Below are positions 22,330 to 35,300 of a stretch of 64,000 nucleotides of DNA, in pieces. Made by a program: the position numbers and the translations under genes. Numbering within the stretch: position 1 is the stretch's first letter; every line of letters starts with the position of its first letter. Source of the stretch: Gnetum montanum (lineage: Eukaryota; Streptophyta; Gnetopsida; Gnetales; Gnetaceae); assembly GCA_015680685.1 (NCBI GenBank), contig MNCI01016519.1, positions 401,694-465,693 of the forward strand, read 5' to 3'. The notes beneath the pieces are model-generated. The model saw only the letters and a list, made by a program, of their open reading frames with translations, ran no database searches and had not been told where the DNA came from.

Positions 22330-23210
22330 CACCCCTAGATTACTACATGTAGGAGGAGGTTTTGGAGTTCTATTGGAACCTCAAATGTCACCTCTCCATG
22401 GTTGACCCTCCGAAGCGCTATTTGGAGTCTTACATTCAAAAGATATGCATGAAGGTCACAACAACCAAGCTACAAGAATGGTTTGGCCTGATAGCCCAAG
22501 GTGACGACATCTTCAAACCAAAGGCAAGCACTGAGGAAAAATATGAACTATTCCATCAGTTCATTAGTGAGAGCAACAATGACCGGCTACAAAACCAAGG
22601 CCTACATTTTTTGAACCTTAGGCTAAAGCACAGGGTGATGACAAAGATTATTATAACCAACATCCTTCCATCAAGCCATACCACTTATGCACTTATCCCT
22701 GCACTCCATTTGATCAAGACACTAAAGTATGGGGAGGAAGCAAATTTTCCTACATCCCTATCAGGTACCTCATCTACCATTACAATGATGATGCTTTAAA
22801 GCTATGCTTTCCTTTCCTCATCTCAGCAATTCTATCGAAGTATGGAGTTCCTAACCTATAGATGGGCATGAAGGTTCATCTTTATGTTCTATAGAAAGAC
22901 ACCTTCACCCAATCATTGAGGATCTGCATCAAAGTTGGGCCATTTCTCCAAGAGTCCTAAAAGCCCAACTCTTCTTTGGCACTTGAATCTAGTGAGCTCC
23001 ATGGCTTTCATGAGGAAGTTCAATCACAACTTCATGAGGTTTAGTCCACCTAGTAAGAAATCCTTTTGGTCTTACAATAGGTCATCTCTACCATCAGTGC
23101 TCTTGACAAGAGGGTGGTGGACATTGAGAAACATGTCCATCCTTAGATCTGCAATGATGAAGGAGAAGAACCCTACTAGTGGAGGAGAACATAGATGTGG
23201 AAGTGAGCTC
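22330..23210 (+). pseudogene. Plant transposon-associated protein-like pseudogene
   Basis: The plus-strand frame 22362-22799 starts after VLEFYWNLKCH and continues with KYELFHQFISESNN, LNLRLKHRVMTKIIITNILP and HLIKTLKYGEEANF. After a frame shift come DDALKLCFPFLISAIL and SKYGVPN. This resembles the plant domain annotated as 'putative plant transposon protein', found in accessory frames of Tat-type elements: an FY.NL motif, a central ILP stretch, then an L.FP.LI...GVP motif. The family call comes from remembered pattern, not a search. No LTR was linked to it. Stops and a frameshift make it non-coding now. Confidence 0.45.
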
Positions 23211-25409
23211 AAAGTCTTGATCCAGCCTCGAAATTATGTTATTTTGTTTTTGAACTATGTATTTGAATGGCCACTTTTGTCTTATTCATGGCTACCTTTT
23301 AATGCTATGACTATGTTTTTTTTTAGCTAGCAATGTTGTGTTTTGTTTTGTATATATTATTATTGTATCTCTTATGTGTTGGAATGTTATGTTTTTTTGT
23401 CCACCTATTGTAACCAAGCATTGGCCACAAGCTACTCAAGGGTTGTGTTAAACCTTGTAAATTGTTTAATTTTATATAGTATAGATAAAGTTTTTTTATT
23501 TTTTTATTGTTTTACATATCGAAGCTCATCAATTTCTACTACATAAATTAATATGAGCTGATGATGTTTCTTTTTTGTTATCGTAGGTAATTGAAACAAT
23601 GATAGGAATCAATATGGATGGTGTCGATCCACATGAAGACAACAATGAGGATCAATACCCTACATTTTGGAGAACAAAAACTAGAAGAACAACTGCAATA
23701 TCAATGGATGCAGAAGCAGGTGATTTGCGATGATCATTGAGGAAGATCGAGGCTAGGATGTAAATCAACAACTATACATCGATTAGCATCAATACTTGTG
23801 ACAAGGATCGAGTATCCTATATCTAATTTTAAATATCCTTATGATATAAATAAATGCCCCAACTCATACAAGGGGAAAGACACAAAGGAGAGAGACATAG
23901 AGGAAGAGAAAGAAAGAAAGAGAATTGATACCCAAACAAACCCATATTAATTTGAAGTCTAATTCCCTTTGAAATTATTAAGTGAGGATTTGTTGAGCCT
24001 TATGGCAACTATAGACCATTAGAGTCCATTGTTGGGTTGTTGAGGTTGCTGCATTGTCAAGACAATAAGGCAAAATCACAAATTAGGTGAAGTATCCCTT
24101 GTAATACTCATCATTTATACTTGTAACTATGACTTCAATTTGATTTAATCATAAATCTTCATTCTTGAACCTATGATTAGAAGTTAGGATGAAGATGCAT
24201 GTTTTTACTTATGAGTGATAGTCATAAGTGTAGACTTTGTTTGGATTTGATTCTAACCATTTATTTTCTTGATGATCTTTTGACTTTTGAACCATTCCTC
24301 CATGGGATATTACTCATGGGCCAATCATAGATGAGATGACTTCTCCACAACAAAGATAAATATTAAAGGTATCCAGAACCAAATTTTGCCTAGCTCATCA
24401 ACATCTCACTCATATCTCGCTATGGTACAAGCATGAAACAACCTAATATTTATTAACCAAGTAAGACAAAAAGCCTATGAAATCTTTCTCAAGGTCAACT
24501 TGAAGATCCTTCACTATTTCAATCTTTTTCCCCATGTTTTAGATGTTTTCAAACTTGGAACGATAATTTTAGAAGTTTCCCTATCCATTTGGATTATCTT
24601 TAGTCTTTCAAGGATGTTTCACTATGAAAATGGCAATTCAAGAGAGATGTCTTATTCTTGGCTAAAACATCTCTACTACAATGGGGACATCTTAGCCTAA
24701 CCTTATATCTCTTAGCTAAGAAATCTTAGTAAATTGTAAGATGTCTCACACTCTAGTAAGATGTCTTGCTTGAGATGTCTACCAAAAATCTCAAGATGTC
24801 TCTTGCAAGCTCTAAAATCCTAGTCAAGGCATCTTCTGAATTTCAAGATGTCTCATCTAAGAGCTCAAATCTTAGGCAAGATATCTCCATGATCTCCAAG
24901 ATATCTCCATGAAGCCTGAAACCTTAAAAAACACACACATAGGAAAGAGAATAAGGGAATCAAAAGAGGTATTCCTACACCATGTGTCCTACTATTTAGA
25001 GATAGATTAATGAACTTCATGGATCTATTCATTTCATGGGAAGTTCTTGTGCCTTTAACCAATAGATTATTATTTCTGTAAGCATGACAGTTGTTAAGTT
25101 ATTTTTGTTGATATTGAAAGCATGGTGTTGTCTTCAAAACTTAGTATAGAAGAACCAAGATTCGAACAGGCTCTTGTCCTTTATAAATATTCTAGACTCT
25201 CTCCAAAAAAGGGATGTTTTCTAAGATCTTCGTTCACTCATTCTAATTATGTCCTCTTATGTATTAACTATCCAAGTAGCACTTTTCTGTTGTGTTTGTG
25301 TTGCTAGTTACCCTTGCATTACTGGTGGTGGTATTGATGGTAAAGAATTAGGAGCTTGATAAGAATGATTCATTAATTATAGAGATATATAAAGTTGTGA
25401 ATCCATGTG
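23211..25409. other. AT-rich intergenic DNA, no gene
   Basis: No supported gene. Short frames here look random. A cluster of AAGATGTCTC-like words is at 24640-24915. The right edge is the insertion target of element B. Confidence 0.6.
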
Positions 25410-25414
25410 TGGGG
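25410..25414. repeat. Target-site duplication of element B, left copy
   Basis: TGGGG directly before the 5' LTR; the same five bases follow the 3' LTR at 44094-44098. Confidence 0.92.
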
Positions 25415-25639
25415 TGAAACATCACAAAATTTCGAGCTTAGTACTTCTCCAACAAGAATCGAGCTAAGTCATGATGTTCCCCAGCATGACTAAAGCTTGA
25501 GGGCCCCACAGATAGCTTCAAGCGGAGTCGAACTCAACACGAAGCAGTTCCCTGGGATCCACAGACGACCACAGCAACATCTGGTATCAAACATGGCAAC
25601 TTCGGAGATCAAAATACTTAGTCTTCACCAAGTATACAT

Positions 25640-26130
25640 TCTCAGCGTATACGCCCAGCGTATACACCCAGCGTATACGCCCAAGTTTACATTCTCAGCG
25701 TATACGCCCAAGTTTACACTCTCAGCGTATACGCCCTGCGTATACGCCCAAGTTTGCATTTACAGCGTACATGCCTCACAGCGTATACGCCCAGCCTGTA
25801 TGACTGATGTATACGCCCAGCATGCAATCCCCGAAGATGGCATGGAAACAGCACTGCAGAGCAAGACTTGGCACATAGCATCAACTCACATGGACAAAGT
25901 AATCATCAGGTGTTGACATCATGCATCCTAGAGTCTATATGCTGAGCATGTACATCCTGCACGCTTAGCGTATATGCCCAGTAAACACAGTGTATACGGC
26001 CAACGTATATGCCTAGCAGACACAGCGTATACGCCCAGCATATTCAGCGTATACGTCCTGCATGCCCAGCGTATATGCCCAGAGTCTACGCCCACCAAAT
26101 ACAGCGTATACGCTTAGTAGATGCAGCATG
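25640..26130. repeat. GCGTATACGC palindrome array in the 5' LTR
   Basis: Repeated CAGCGTATACGCCCA units; at least six exact GCGTATACGC palindromes lie in the first 150 bp, with variants (GCGTATATGC, GCGTACATGC) around them. Located in U3 upstream of the TATA box. The same array is in the 3' LTR (42955-43410). Confidence 0.88.
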
Positions 26131-26201
26131 TTGTACACTAGTAAAATTTTATTCTTTCACGCGCCACATGTCACCCAGTCCGAGTCTAACGTTTAAACCT
26201 G

Positions 26202-26209
26202 TATAAAAA
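26202..26209 (+). promoter_or_regulatory. TATA box of element B 5' LTR
   Basis: TATAAAAA after GTTTAAACCTG; the same box is at 43498-43505 in the 3' LTR. Transcription would start roughly 30 bp downstream. Confidence 0.7.
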
Positions 26210-26802
26210 CCCTAATTTTTCATTAGATCGGGGTCGGCAATTTTGAGGAAACCAGAGAGAAAAACAGAGATGCTAAGGACCAAAGCAAAAACCCTGTACG
26301 CTGTACCTTCCCCTGAACGCTGAGCATACAGCCTCTACATTGTGCTTGCAGTTTGAACCAGCACATACTCATCTCTACATCCACCAGGGTTATTCGTCTG
26401 CCTTGTGTCAAAGCCACAACTGCGTTAGTCCGGTGCATTGTAACCCTCATTCTGCAATAATATTGCTACATTTTCTTCCTAAAATTTGTTACAGTTTTTC
26501 ATTAATTGTTGCATGTTTACTATTTACGCCTTTGTACATTTACGCTCTGTTTACACCAATTATGTTGTTTACGTTTCGTTTTACATCAATTACGACGTTT
26601 ACGTAAAACCTAGCGTATAGCACTTTGGTGTACGTTCGGGGAAATCCTTGCCTGATCCGCGTGCGGACCACTCAAGGTACTCTGCCTTCGTCAATTCCAG
26701 CTTGCCCTCAAATGAAGGTAGGGTCTTCTGTGCGTGTCTGGAGATCTCCCGGTTTCTGTTTCCTTCCAACCGAAGACCGACGATTTCGGACGGTATAGAA
26801 AT

Positions 26803-26820
26803 TGGCACTAGAAGGAGGGC
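26803..26820 (+). other. Primer-binding site of element B
   Basis: TGGCACTAGAAGGAGGGC, five bases after the LTR end. It has the TGGC start expected for pairing with a tRNA CCA end. The matching PBS of element A is TGACGCTAAAAGGAGGGC. The primer tRNA is not assigned. Confidence 0.75.
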
Positions 26821-26869
26821 TAAACTGCCTAAAACTCAATGTGCAAAGTTTACCCCGACCATATCTGCA

Positions 26870-27440
26870 AACCTCCCAGCATCTACGCTACTGACTCTAC
26901 GCTGACTCTGTCTGCAAACTTCCCAGCATCTACGCTGTTGAGTATACGCCATCCCTGTTCACAGAACTCCTAGCGTCTACGCTGCTGACTACAGGCCGAC
27001 CCTATCTGCAAAATTCCCAACGTCTATGCTGCTGAATATACGTCAACTCTGTCTGCAAAATCCACAACGTCTATGCTGCTGACATATACGTTGCACACTT
27101 TACGCTGTAAACTTTATCTACGCTGCACATGGAACTCTGTTTACGCTGCTGACATATACGCTGCACAGTTTACGCCGTAGACTTTGTCTACACCACACAC
27201 AAGACTCTGTCTACGTTGCTGACGTATACACTGCTGTTAAGTTTACGCTGCACTCTCTACGCTGTAGACTCTATCTACGCTCTACGCCGACTCTGTTTAT
27301 GCCTTTTGGTATACGCTACACACTACGCCGTAGATTCCGTCTACGCTGCCACTATACGCTGTATACCTATGCGCTATCATTAAACGCTGGTCGTTGAAGC
27401 CTATACGCTGAGACCCAATTTATACGCTATACACCATGAA
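26870..27440. repeat. CTACGCTG/ATACGCTG array in the gag leader of element B
   Basis: Dozens of TCTACGCTG, TATACGCTG and TTTACGCTG words at irregular 10-30 bp spacing fill the untranslated leader between PBS and the gag start at 27488. The ACGCT core is shared with the LTR and antisense-gene arrays. Confidence 0.85.
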
Positions 27441-27487
27441 CATAGGTTTACGCCGTACTAGGTATACCAGTTGCATATCCCTTCACC

Positions 27488-30400
27488 ATGTCGTATTCTC
27501 AACCGTTCATCATGAACACCGCAAACTCCACCGCTACAACCACCCAGGTCACAGACCTTGTAGGCACCATGGTCGTTCAACGACCCGTGGTACAACCCAC
27601 AGTGGGGCCTTGCCGGTCTCTTAGATTGCAAGGGAGAAACCCATCGTCTAACATCATAACTCAGGACCAGTATAATTTCATATGTGTGAAAATACAAGCC
27701 GGCCTAGCTGTGGACCGAGCCGAAATTGAAGTTAAGAGGCAATACGAACTTTTCTATAGGGGAGGACAAGAGTTCATTCCTTCCCCGTACGATATCATCC
27801 CTCTTCCAGAGCCTTACTCTGAGCTCATCTCACAACTCCTTCTGCAAAGGAGCCAGTCTCTAGATCAGCCTGTAGTAAATCCTCAACCGGAAGAGGAGGA
27901 TGACTTCGCAGCCCAATCCGAGCATGAAGATTCGTACCATACTCTTAGTCCACAAACCTATGTCAACCCATTGTTTCATCCAGCCACAGGGGAAATTACG
28001 TCCCTTCAACTATTTAGATTCACCTAAGCACAAATACCTCAACAAGAATCATCCGCACTTGTTCATATTCCTCCTGCAACCGACCCACAACTCAATACAC
28101 TTCCTCTTGCCATTCCCCCTGTTGCAACAATACCTCCATTCTCGCAAACACAACCTCCCCAAAACGATCTAGGAGCAACTTTCCCACCCCGAGTGATCGG
28201 GATGCCACACGTAATACCGGCTTCTACATCCGCTCACTATATACCACGGATCCCGACCCAAGGAGCATCCTTTCCAACTACAACCCAACAAGTTCAGGGG
28301 ATTCCTACACAAAACATGACCGGGCAATGGACAGCGATTGGTACTCACTCACATCAACCCCCTCATTATAACATACCGCCTCACACAATCTTACCAGCTA
28401 ATATTTCTCAAGCACAACCGCAACGACAACAGCAACTCTTTGCCTACAACGTGCCACCCTTCGCACCACCCACTATGAATATCCCGCAAGTACAACCTCC
28501 AACTACACAACTTTCCACCTTCCAACCCACTGTCCAACAATCTAATCTGTATACCATACCACATCCCCAAGCTTCTATCGCACCTAGCGCCCAAGATTGG
28601 GCTGACACCAAAAAGCTAATGCAGGAGCTAACTGATGAGGTCAAACGCCTCAAAATCAACCCCAACGGAGAACTGAAGGTACTGGACTTCTATCACGATG
28701 ATCCTATCAGCTCTTCGGTTCCACCCCTAACATTACCCAAGGGTGTATCTTTGCCTACGCTGACCAAATACACGGGGGAGACAGACCCCAACGCTCACCT
28801 CATAACGTTCAGACTAGAGTGCGCGCTACTTCAAGCATAGCCACATGCCATTTTACGAGTGTTTCCCATGTCCCTCACTGGGAGAGCACTTGATTGGTAT
28901 CGAGCCTTGCCACGAAACTCAATATCTTCTCTAGAAGATCTCTTGCACCAATTCGTCACCAGGTTCAAATATAACTTGAAACCCGAGGCAACGCTAGATA
29001 GCCTCATACAGGTTAAACAAGCACCCCTTAAACCTCTCCAAAAATTCATCCAGCGATGGAGTGCTACTCTCAATGAGCTCCACGAGCCCATCCCAGAGAC
29101 GTACCTCCTCACCATCTTAAAAGGGGCTGTCAACAATTTTGTGAAATCCAAACTATACTATCTCAATGCACGCAATCTGAGTCAAGCGTTTGTACAAATC
29201 AAGAACATAGAGGAGGCAGCACAAAACAGCCATGATCCTGCATACTCAACTTTTAAGAATCAACACAATAAAAAAAATAAAGAAAAAGTTAAAACAACTA
29301 TAGCGGCGGTAGCGAAAACACAACAAGCACATGTGGGACAACAAAGCAAACCACCTGTTGCCCCTACTAATTACGCTAAACCCACTCCCACGACCGCACC
29401 AGAGTCATCCTCATCGCAAAACCCAACACCGAACCGTACGAGAAACTTCGAGAGGAAGGACCCCTCTCAATACACACTACTACCCATGAAACCATCGTAG
29501 TTGTTCGACCAACTCTTGAAGGCTGGATTAATGAAACATAAACAGTTGTCCCCTGCAGCGATTCAGAGACATGATCGATTTTGTTAACTGGTTCAGAACC
29601 CAAGCCTAGCAATGCCAAATGAGCCCCCAATACCAAAAGGCTTTAGAATGGACTGTTTCTGCGACTATCACCAACGTAATGGACATGGCACGGATTACTA
29701 TTTCACCCTGAAACAAGACATCCAACGAATGATCGACAAAGGTCAGATCACCTTTGATGAAGCCAACCCGGTCCAACCACAAAACCAGGCCATGGGTGTC
29801 TATAAAGATCCCCTAAATACCAAAGAGGCACCGTACGTGATTAACACAATCTACCTCGATAACGAACCTGAAACACCTAGCATCAACACCGTCTATTCTG
29901 ACCATGAGCAACAAATGCCTAATAAATCATTCGTAGTGCGTATTCCTTCCACTGTACAAACATTCGTGCCTCAACCGTCATACCCTCCGCATAAGCCTTA
30001 TGTTGTCCGAGTACCCCCCGTCGTGGCAGCTTCGAACACCCTGACACGCGAAAAACCATACGTGGTGCGCCTACATCCCGCCGCTACTACCGTAAACATA
30101 CCAACACCTCCTATTCGGCCCACTCCCTACGTATTCCGAGTACCACCTACTGTCGCAATAGCGTAGGTACAACCTCCAGCTACGCCAACTCCATACGTCG
30201 TTAGGACACCCAAACGTCCTAGTGATCACCAATCCTCCACTTCGCAAACACACAATAAACCCAGCCCTTATGTCATCAAGGTGCCTAGCCAGCCTGGCGC
30301 TCAACCGCATGCAATCGTCCAACTGCAACCCCGCCCGACTCCATACGTAGTACAAGTTCCAAAGCAGCCTGAAGTCTCGAAATCAACTACACCCCCACAC

Positions 30401-31714
30401 CACACACGAGAATGCCTAGCAAATAAACTTACGCACAAACGCTTGGAGAAGGAGCATCAATGGCTAGCCTTAGGACCTCCTAAACCTACCCAACTCAACG
30501 CAATACCCATGACACCACCTAACGATAAACCAAACTCAGGCCATGAGGGTGAATCATCCAGAAAACACGATACGCCTAAATCAATGACTCCAGGTAGAAA
30601 TGACAAACGGACTATGCATGAAATAAAACTGTTGGGCCCAATGGACCAAATCACTGCCGACAAGCATGCGCCCAATAGTAGAGACCTAGCAACCACTCTA
30701 ACACAAGTCACGCAAGCACTCAAACAAAAAAATACTTCACTAAGCTTATACAACCTAGTGTTAACATCTCAAACCCATCGTGAAGCTTTAGTGCGCATGT
30801 TAACATCTATCCCAGTAAGCGAGGACTTACCTCCAAATGAACTTTCAATTCATGTAGTCATGTACTCGCCTCAAGGGTCAACTTCCAAGCCATTAAATTT
30901 CCACAATGATAATATCAAGGTGGATGAGAAAACAGGAGAGGTAACAACAGCCCCTATGTTCATAACAATACGAATAAACCAATTCAAAATACATAGGGTC
31001 CATGTAGACGATGGAGCTGCCACAAATGTAGTGCCATATCCCATCGTCGAACAATTGGGGCTTACAGAGCTAATCAGACCAACCGCTACCACATGCTTGA
31101 AATCGTTCAGTGGGTCGTGCATGATAGTCAAAGGCACTGTGACTTTAGAATTTATAGCAGGGGATCAATACCCCACATCTGCCGACTTTGTGGTAATCGA
31201 TGAAATGCCAGGGTTCAACCTAATCTTGGGAAGGCCCTAGTTAGCCCAACTGAAAGCAGTCTCTTCACCTATAAACCAAGAAATTCACCTGCCTTATGAA
31301 GGTGGTGAAATCGTTATACACGGGGAGGCTGCTACACCTATCATCTCATCATACATAGATACAGACCAAGGCTCAGAGGTTAAGCTCGAAGAGCCTAAAC
31401 AAGAAGATACAACTGAACAACAACCAGTGGGCGATTATCTCGTAAACACAAAGGAAAATCTACCCAAAACGGAAATAACCGAGCCTGAAATCATACATAC
31501 ACAGCTCCCCTTAGAAACTACAACTAACATGGAAACTGAGACACACGCAAAAGCGCAAGAAAACACCAACGCCGGAATAATTCCATCAGATGTCCCTTGG
31601 GCTAAATTACCATTCAATGTGATCAGCGAAGGGGACGCTGAATATAAAATCATACCCGCTAACGCTACTCCTAACATCAAAATGAGAAAAATCAAAAAAT
31701 TACTAAACCAATAA
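27488..31714 (+). pseudogene. gag-pro: Gag-protease polyprotein of element B
   Basis: One long frame from MSYSQPFIMNT, now cut by stops (near 28024, 28838, 29498, 29584, 30163 and 31238) that copy A often lacks. Order: N-terminal region; Pro/Gln-rich linker (28200-28590); gag core (SLTGRALDWYRALP and LHQFVTRFKYNL, about 28700-29110); zinc-knuckle-like CDYHQRNGHGTDYYF (29660-29710; the last Cys of copy A is Tyr here); a run of PYVVRVP-type repeats (29930-30360); retropepsin with VHVDDGAATNV and GFNLILGRP (30750-31240); acidic tail ending KIKKLLNQ. A TAG replaces the tryptophan after GRP. The protein would assemble the particle and process itself. It ends before the antisense gene, and RT is in a separate frame 6 kb downstream. 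Confidence 0.9.
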
Positions 31715-31719
31715 ACCAC

Positions 31720-32010
31720 AAATTGTCCAAAATGACGTTAAACTAGCCATGGTCCAGAACGACGTTAAACTATCCTCCTTGTCCGAAATGACGTTAAACT
31801 AGCCATTGTCCAAAACGACGTTAAACTATCCTCCCTATCCGAAATGACATTAAACTATCATGTCCGCAACGACATAAAACTAGCCACGATCAGAAATGAT
31901 CGGTCTCCTAAGAAATCAACCCATGTCACTTGAAATTTCTCTTGTTTACGCATGGCCCGAGATGGCCTTAGACTAGTGCATGTGGCCCGAAATGGCCTTA
32001 AACTAGATCA
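31720..32010 (+). repeat. Spacer array 1 of element B
   Basis: About nine degenerate units of 26-33 bp with the pattern GTCCGAAATGACGTTAAACTA, changing to GGCCCGAAATGGCCTTAAACTA at the right. Lies between the gag-pro stop and the 3' end of the antisense gene. Bases 32011-32372 are AT-rich with no gene. Confidence 0.85.
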
Positions 32011-32372
32011 TCCACTTATACTCTGTTTTCCTCCCAAGTTCCAGTTCACTGTTTGAATTTACACTTACATTGTCATGTTGTCCTTTTTCGCAATCATCTT
32101 TCGCTTATAATTACAGTCCTACTTATGATTACATCCATGCATTATACTTAAACCACAAAAATAAACCAAAACATTTTATATTGCCGTGTCATGTTTCATT
32201 TAAACCCAAAATACACAAAAATATATATATAAGTAAAATTTATGTATATATACATGTAATGATGTACAATTACAAGAGTCAACTGATTTTATTCATCCGT
32301 CTAACACAACTCAAATCATTCAATTTACAATTTCACGTAAGAATGTGAGCCAAAATAATTTCGAAGCAAAAA

Positions 32373-35300
32373 TTAAACATCAGGGACAGGAGGATCGTCC
32401 CCTTTGGACCCGCTAGCATCATGGGTCCCTACTCCACTGGGGCCAACATCTTGGACATCATCGCCGCCTCGATCCTATAAAATGCAAAGGAAACAATCAA
32501 CATAAGGATAAAAGAAAAAAACCTTCAAACATTCTTCAGCGAACGAATTTCATGATAACAAAATGCTTACCATAGGGGATCCCCCTAAACCGAACTCCAG
32601 CCGGCAAAGGATTTCCTCTTTTGAGACATTGGCCCAATCAATCCCATCAAGGCCTAGATTGACATTTGCCAAGGCCTTCCCCTTGTCAACAGCCGACCAG
32701 GTAGGACGCTTTAAAGGGAATTCACCCACAGAAACCTCCCCAAAAGCGGTCGTGATTACCCTAGTAGGCAATTCCATCTCAACAGTTGTGTTCTGAGCAA
32801 AGGTATCAAACACAGAGAGTAGACCCAAGCCCTCTACAAACATTTCTAGCTGACGCTTCTCAATGGATACTTCTTTCAATGATTTCTTATAATGGTGCTT
32901 GTGGTTCTTCTCATCCTGACCCCACTTACGCACCTTGGAAGCGAAAGCCTTCCAATCTTGGCACTTAAGGTTCAATAGATCTACCTGGGCCTTGCGCTCT
33001 GCTAGTTTCTGGGTCAGTGACGCATGGCGATTGAGTAGGTTCCAGTATCTAGTATAAGTGACCTCAGAAGTCTGCCAAGAACGATCACCACTTAGTTTAG
33101 CAGAGGCAAACTCATACCGAACTTTGAGATCATCATGCTCAACTGACAACTCGGAAACTTCTTTCTCCTTTGCTTGGACTTGTAACCACAATTGTTCGAT
33201 GGAACGCCTACAAGTCCAAAGCGATTTGGCATTGTGTACAAGACCTTCCGCCACCTCGTCATAAACTGGCCTTAGTACCTGCTCGACTTCTGGGGATAGT
33301 GTGGGCAAACTCTCAATGCTAACTGTCTCAGATGGATCCCACTTCAGTTTGGCAACTACGCACACGAAAAGAACAAACGCTAAAATGACAAAAATGTGGT
33401 GTGAAACTCTAAAGCTGCAAAAGACTTGAAATATTCGTACCTATCTCAGGGTGGGCTTCCTGAATACGTTCAACAACCTCCTCAGTGATACCAGCCACAA
33501 AATCCATTTTACTTGGCATCTTGGTCCAAGTAAATGGTCCACGAGTACGAGACGAACTAACCTCCGCGGTCCTTTCAGGGGGAACTGTTTTCATGGGCAC
33601 GTCTAGCCGCATCGTTCTGGTTTCACTACCTTCATCTGGAAGAGATGCAAACACAAAAGTAAAACACCATGGAAACAATGACTCACAGGGCAACACAATG
33701 AAATAAAGGGAAATATACCGTGTTCTTTATCTCCTTCTGGGTTTGGGAGTTCGCCTAAGTCCAGTCTTTCTCTTAAGGAAGCTACTGAACATTTCATCAA
33801 CACCACTCTGGTCATCGACCAGTTCTGTCTCTGTGGTGTCTTTCCCCAACTCTTCCGTCTCTCCTGCCTGATCTTTGCCCACATCTTCCTCCTCAATCAT
33901 TAATTCTATTGTAGCTTCCTCCTCTTCAATGATAGTCTCTAATTCTTGCCTCCTCACTTCTCGAGTCAAGTCTGAAAGCATCAGTGGCATGTAAGCGGTC
34001 AAAATAAAAATTATGCATAAGATGAAAAGGACAATGCAATAAATGCGCCAAGTTTACTTACCTCGGACAGGCATCTTGAACCGTATGCGCTTCACCCGTG
34101 GCTCTTCTACATCTGAGGTCACCTCCTTCGAGTGTTCACGCTTCGAGAGCTTTGACTTGGCTTTCCCAATTGTCTCTTTGATAACACGTTCAGCTCTCTT
34201 GGCAGTATAGGGCACGTCGTCTGGTTCCAACCCCACACTGTCACATGTGTGGATTCAGGTACCAGATGCCCCTCCCATCGTGATGGACACGGACTCATCA
34301 ATCCCCTCAGGAGCATCTTGGGACTCAACTGTCTCGAACAAATGGTTGATCCATGGACGAGACAACTGAGTACGATCCAGTAGGACATATTTATTGTCCG
34401 CTCGAACCACTAGAAACTCGGCCAAACGACGAAGATAGCCGGCAAAGAATGCAAATGTAAAGTGGGACTGCGCCTCGACATTTGAGCGCAATCGCACTAT
34501 CTCCTTATGAAGGCCCGACAACAAAAATTGGGCCCAGTTATAACTCATCCCGATTTCTAAGACGGTTCGCATAATACGCACAGCTTCAACACCAAGACTC
34601 CGCACCTGGGAAAGGGATTTAGGAAATACCCGTGCCCTAAACAGGGAATATAATTCATTAACTTCCTCAACCTTTGACTTCCCTTGTATAGGGAATCCCT
34701 TAGCACCCTTGGTAACGCCCAACCAGTCCTTTAACTCACGTACCGTATGGAGCTCTTTCTGAGCCCTGTCCAAAACTACATTTACACCATCCGCCAGTAC
34801 ACTAAACAGGTTCGAAAAGAATTCGGCCGATAGATGGAAGACTATCTTAACACCCTTAATCCGGGTGCTGTAGTAATAGATGGATTTGTCGAATGAATCA
34901 ACAATTTCGATCATTTCAGCTATCGACACATCAGGGCTCGGGGTTGTAAAGAGCTCCATAAGGCCGACATCATCTAAACAACGAACAATGGACGGCGGGG
35001 CATGGGTGCGCAACCATTTCTGTGCCTTACTGATCTCCCCGAACTTCATCGAGAGGGTACTCTCAGTTCGTCCTATTGTGATAGGGTCTCCGCCGAGAGG
35101 GACATCAACTACAAATACAATTTGAAACCGTCACATCAGTATAACCCCCAACAGTCGGACAAACAAACTAAGGCATTTAGAAAATGTTGTCACTTACCTT
35201 CAGTTGTGAACTTAAAGGTGCTACCCAAGTCAGAGTCACGAGGGAAAATTGGTACATTGTGCGACCAATCTTCATGCAACCACCCCTGAGCTGTGCATTA

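Larger units (their letters stand above)
25415..26797 (+). repeat. 5' LTR of element B, 1383 bp
   Basis: Begins TGAAACATCAC and ends CGGTATA (the 3' LTR ends CGGTACA). Contains an array of AGCGTATACGC units (25640-26130) in U3 and a TATA box TATAAAAA at 26202-26209. Confidence 0.93.

Noticed and set aside
25640-26130. CRISPR-like regular repeats
   Set aside because: Spacing is irregular, repeats are 10-15 bp, and the context is a plant LTR.
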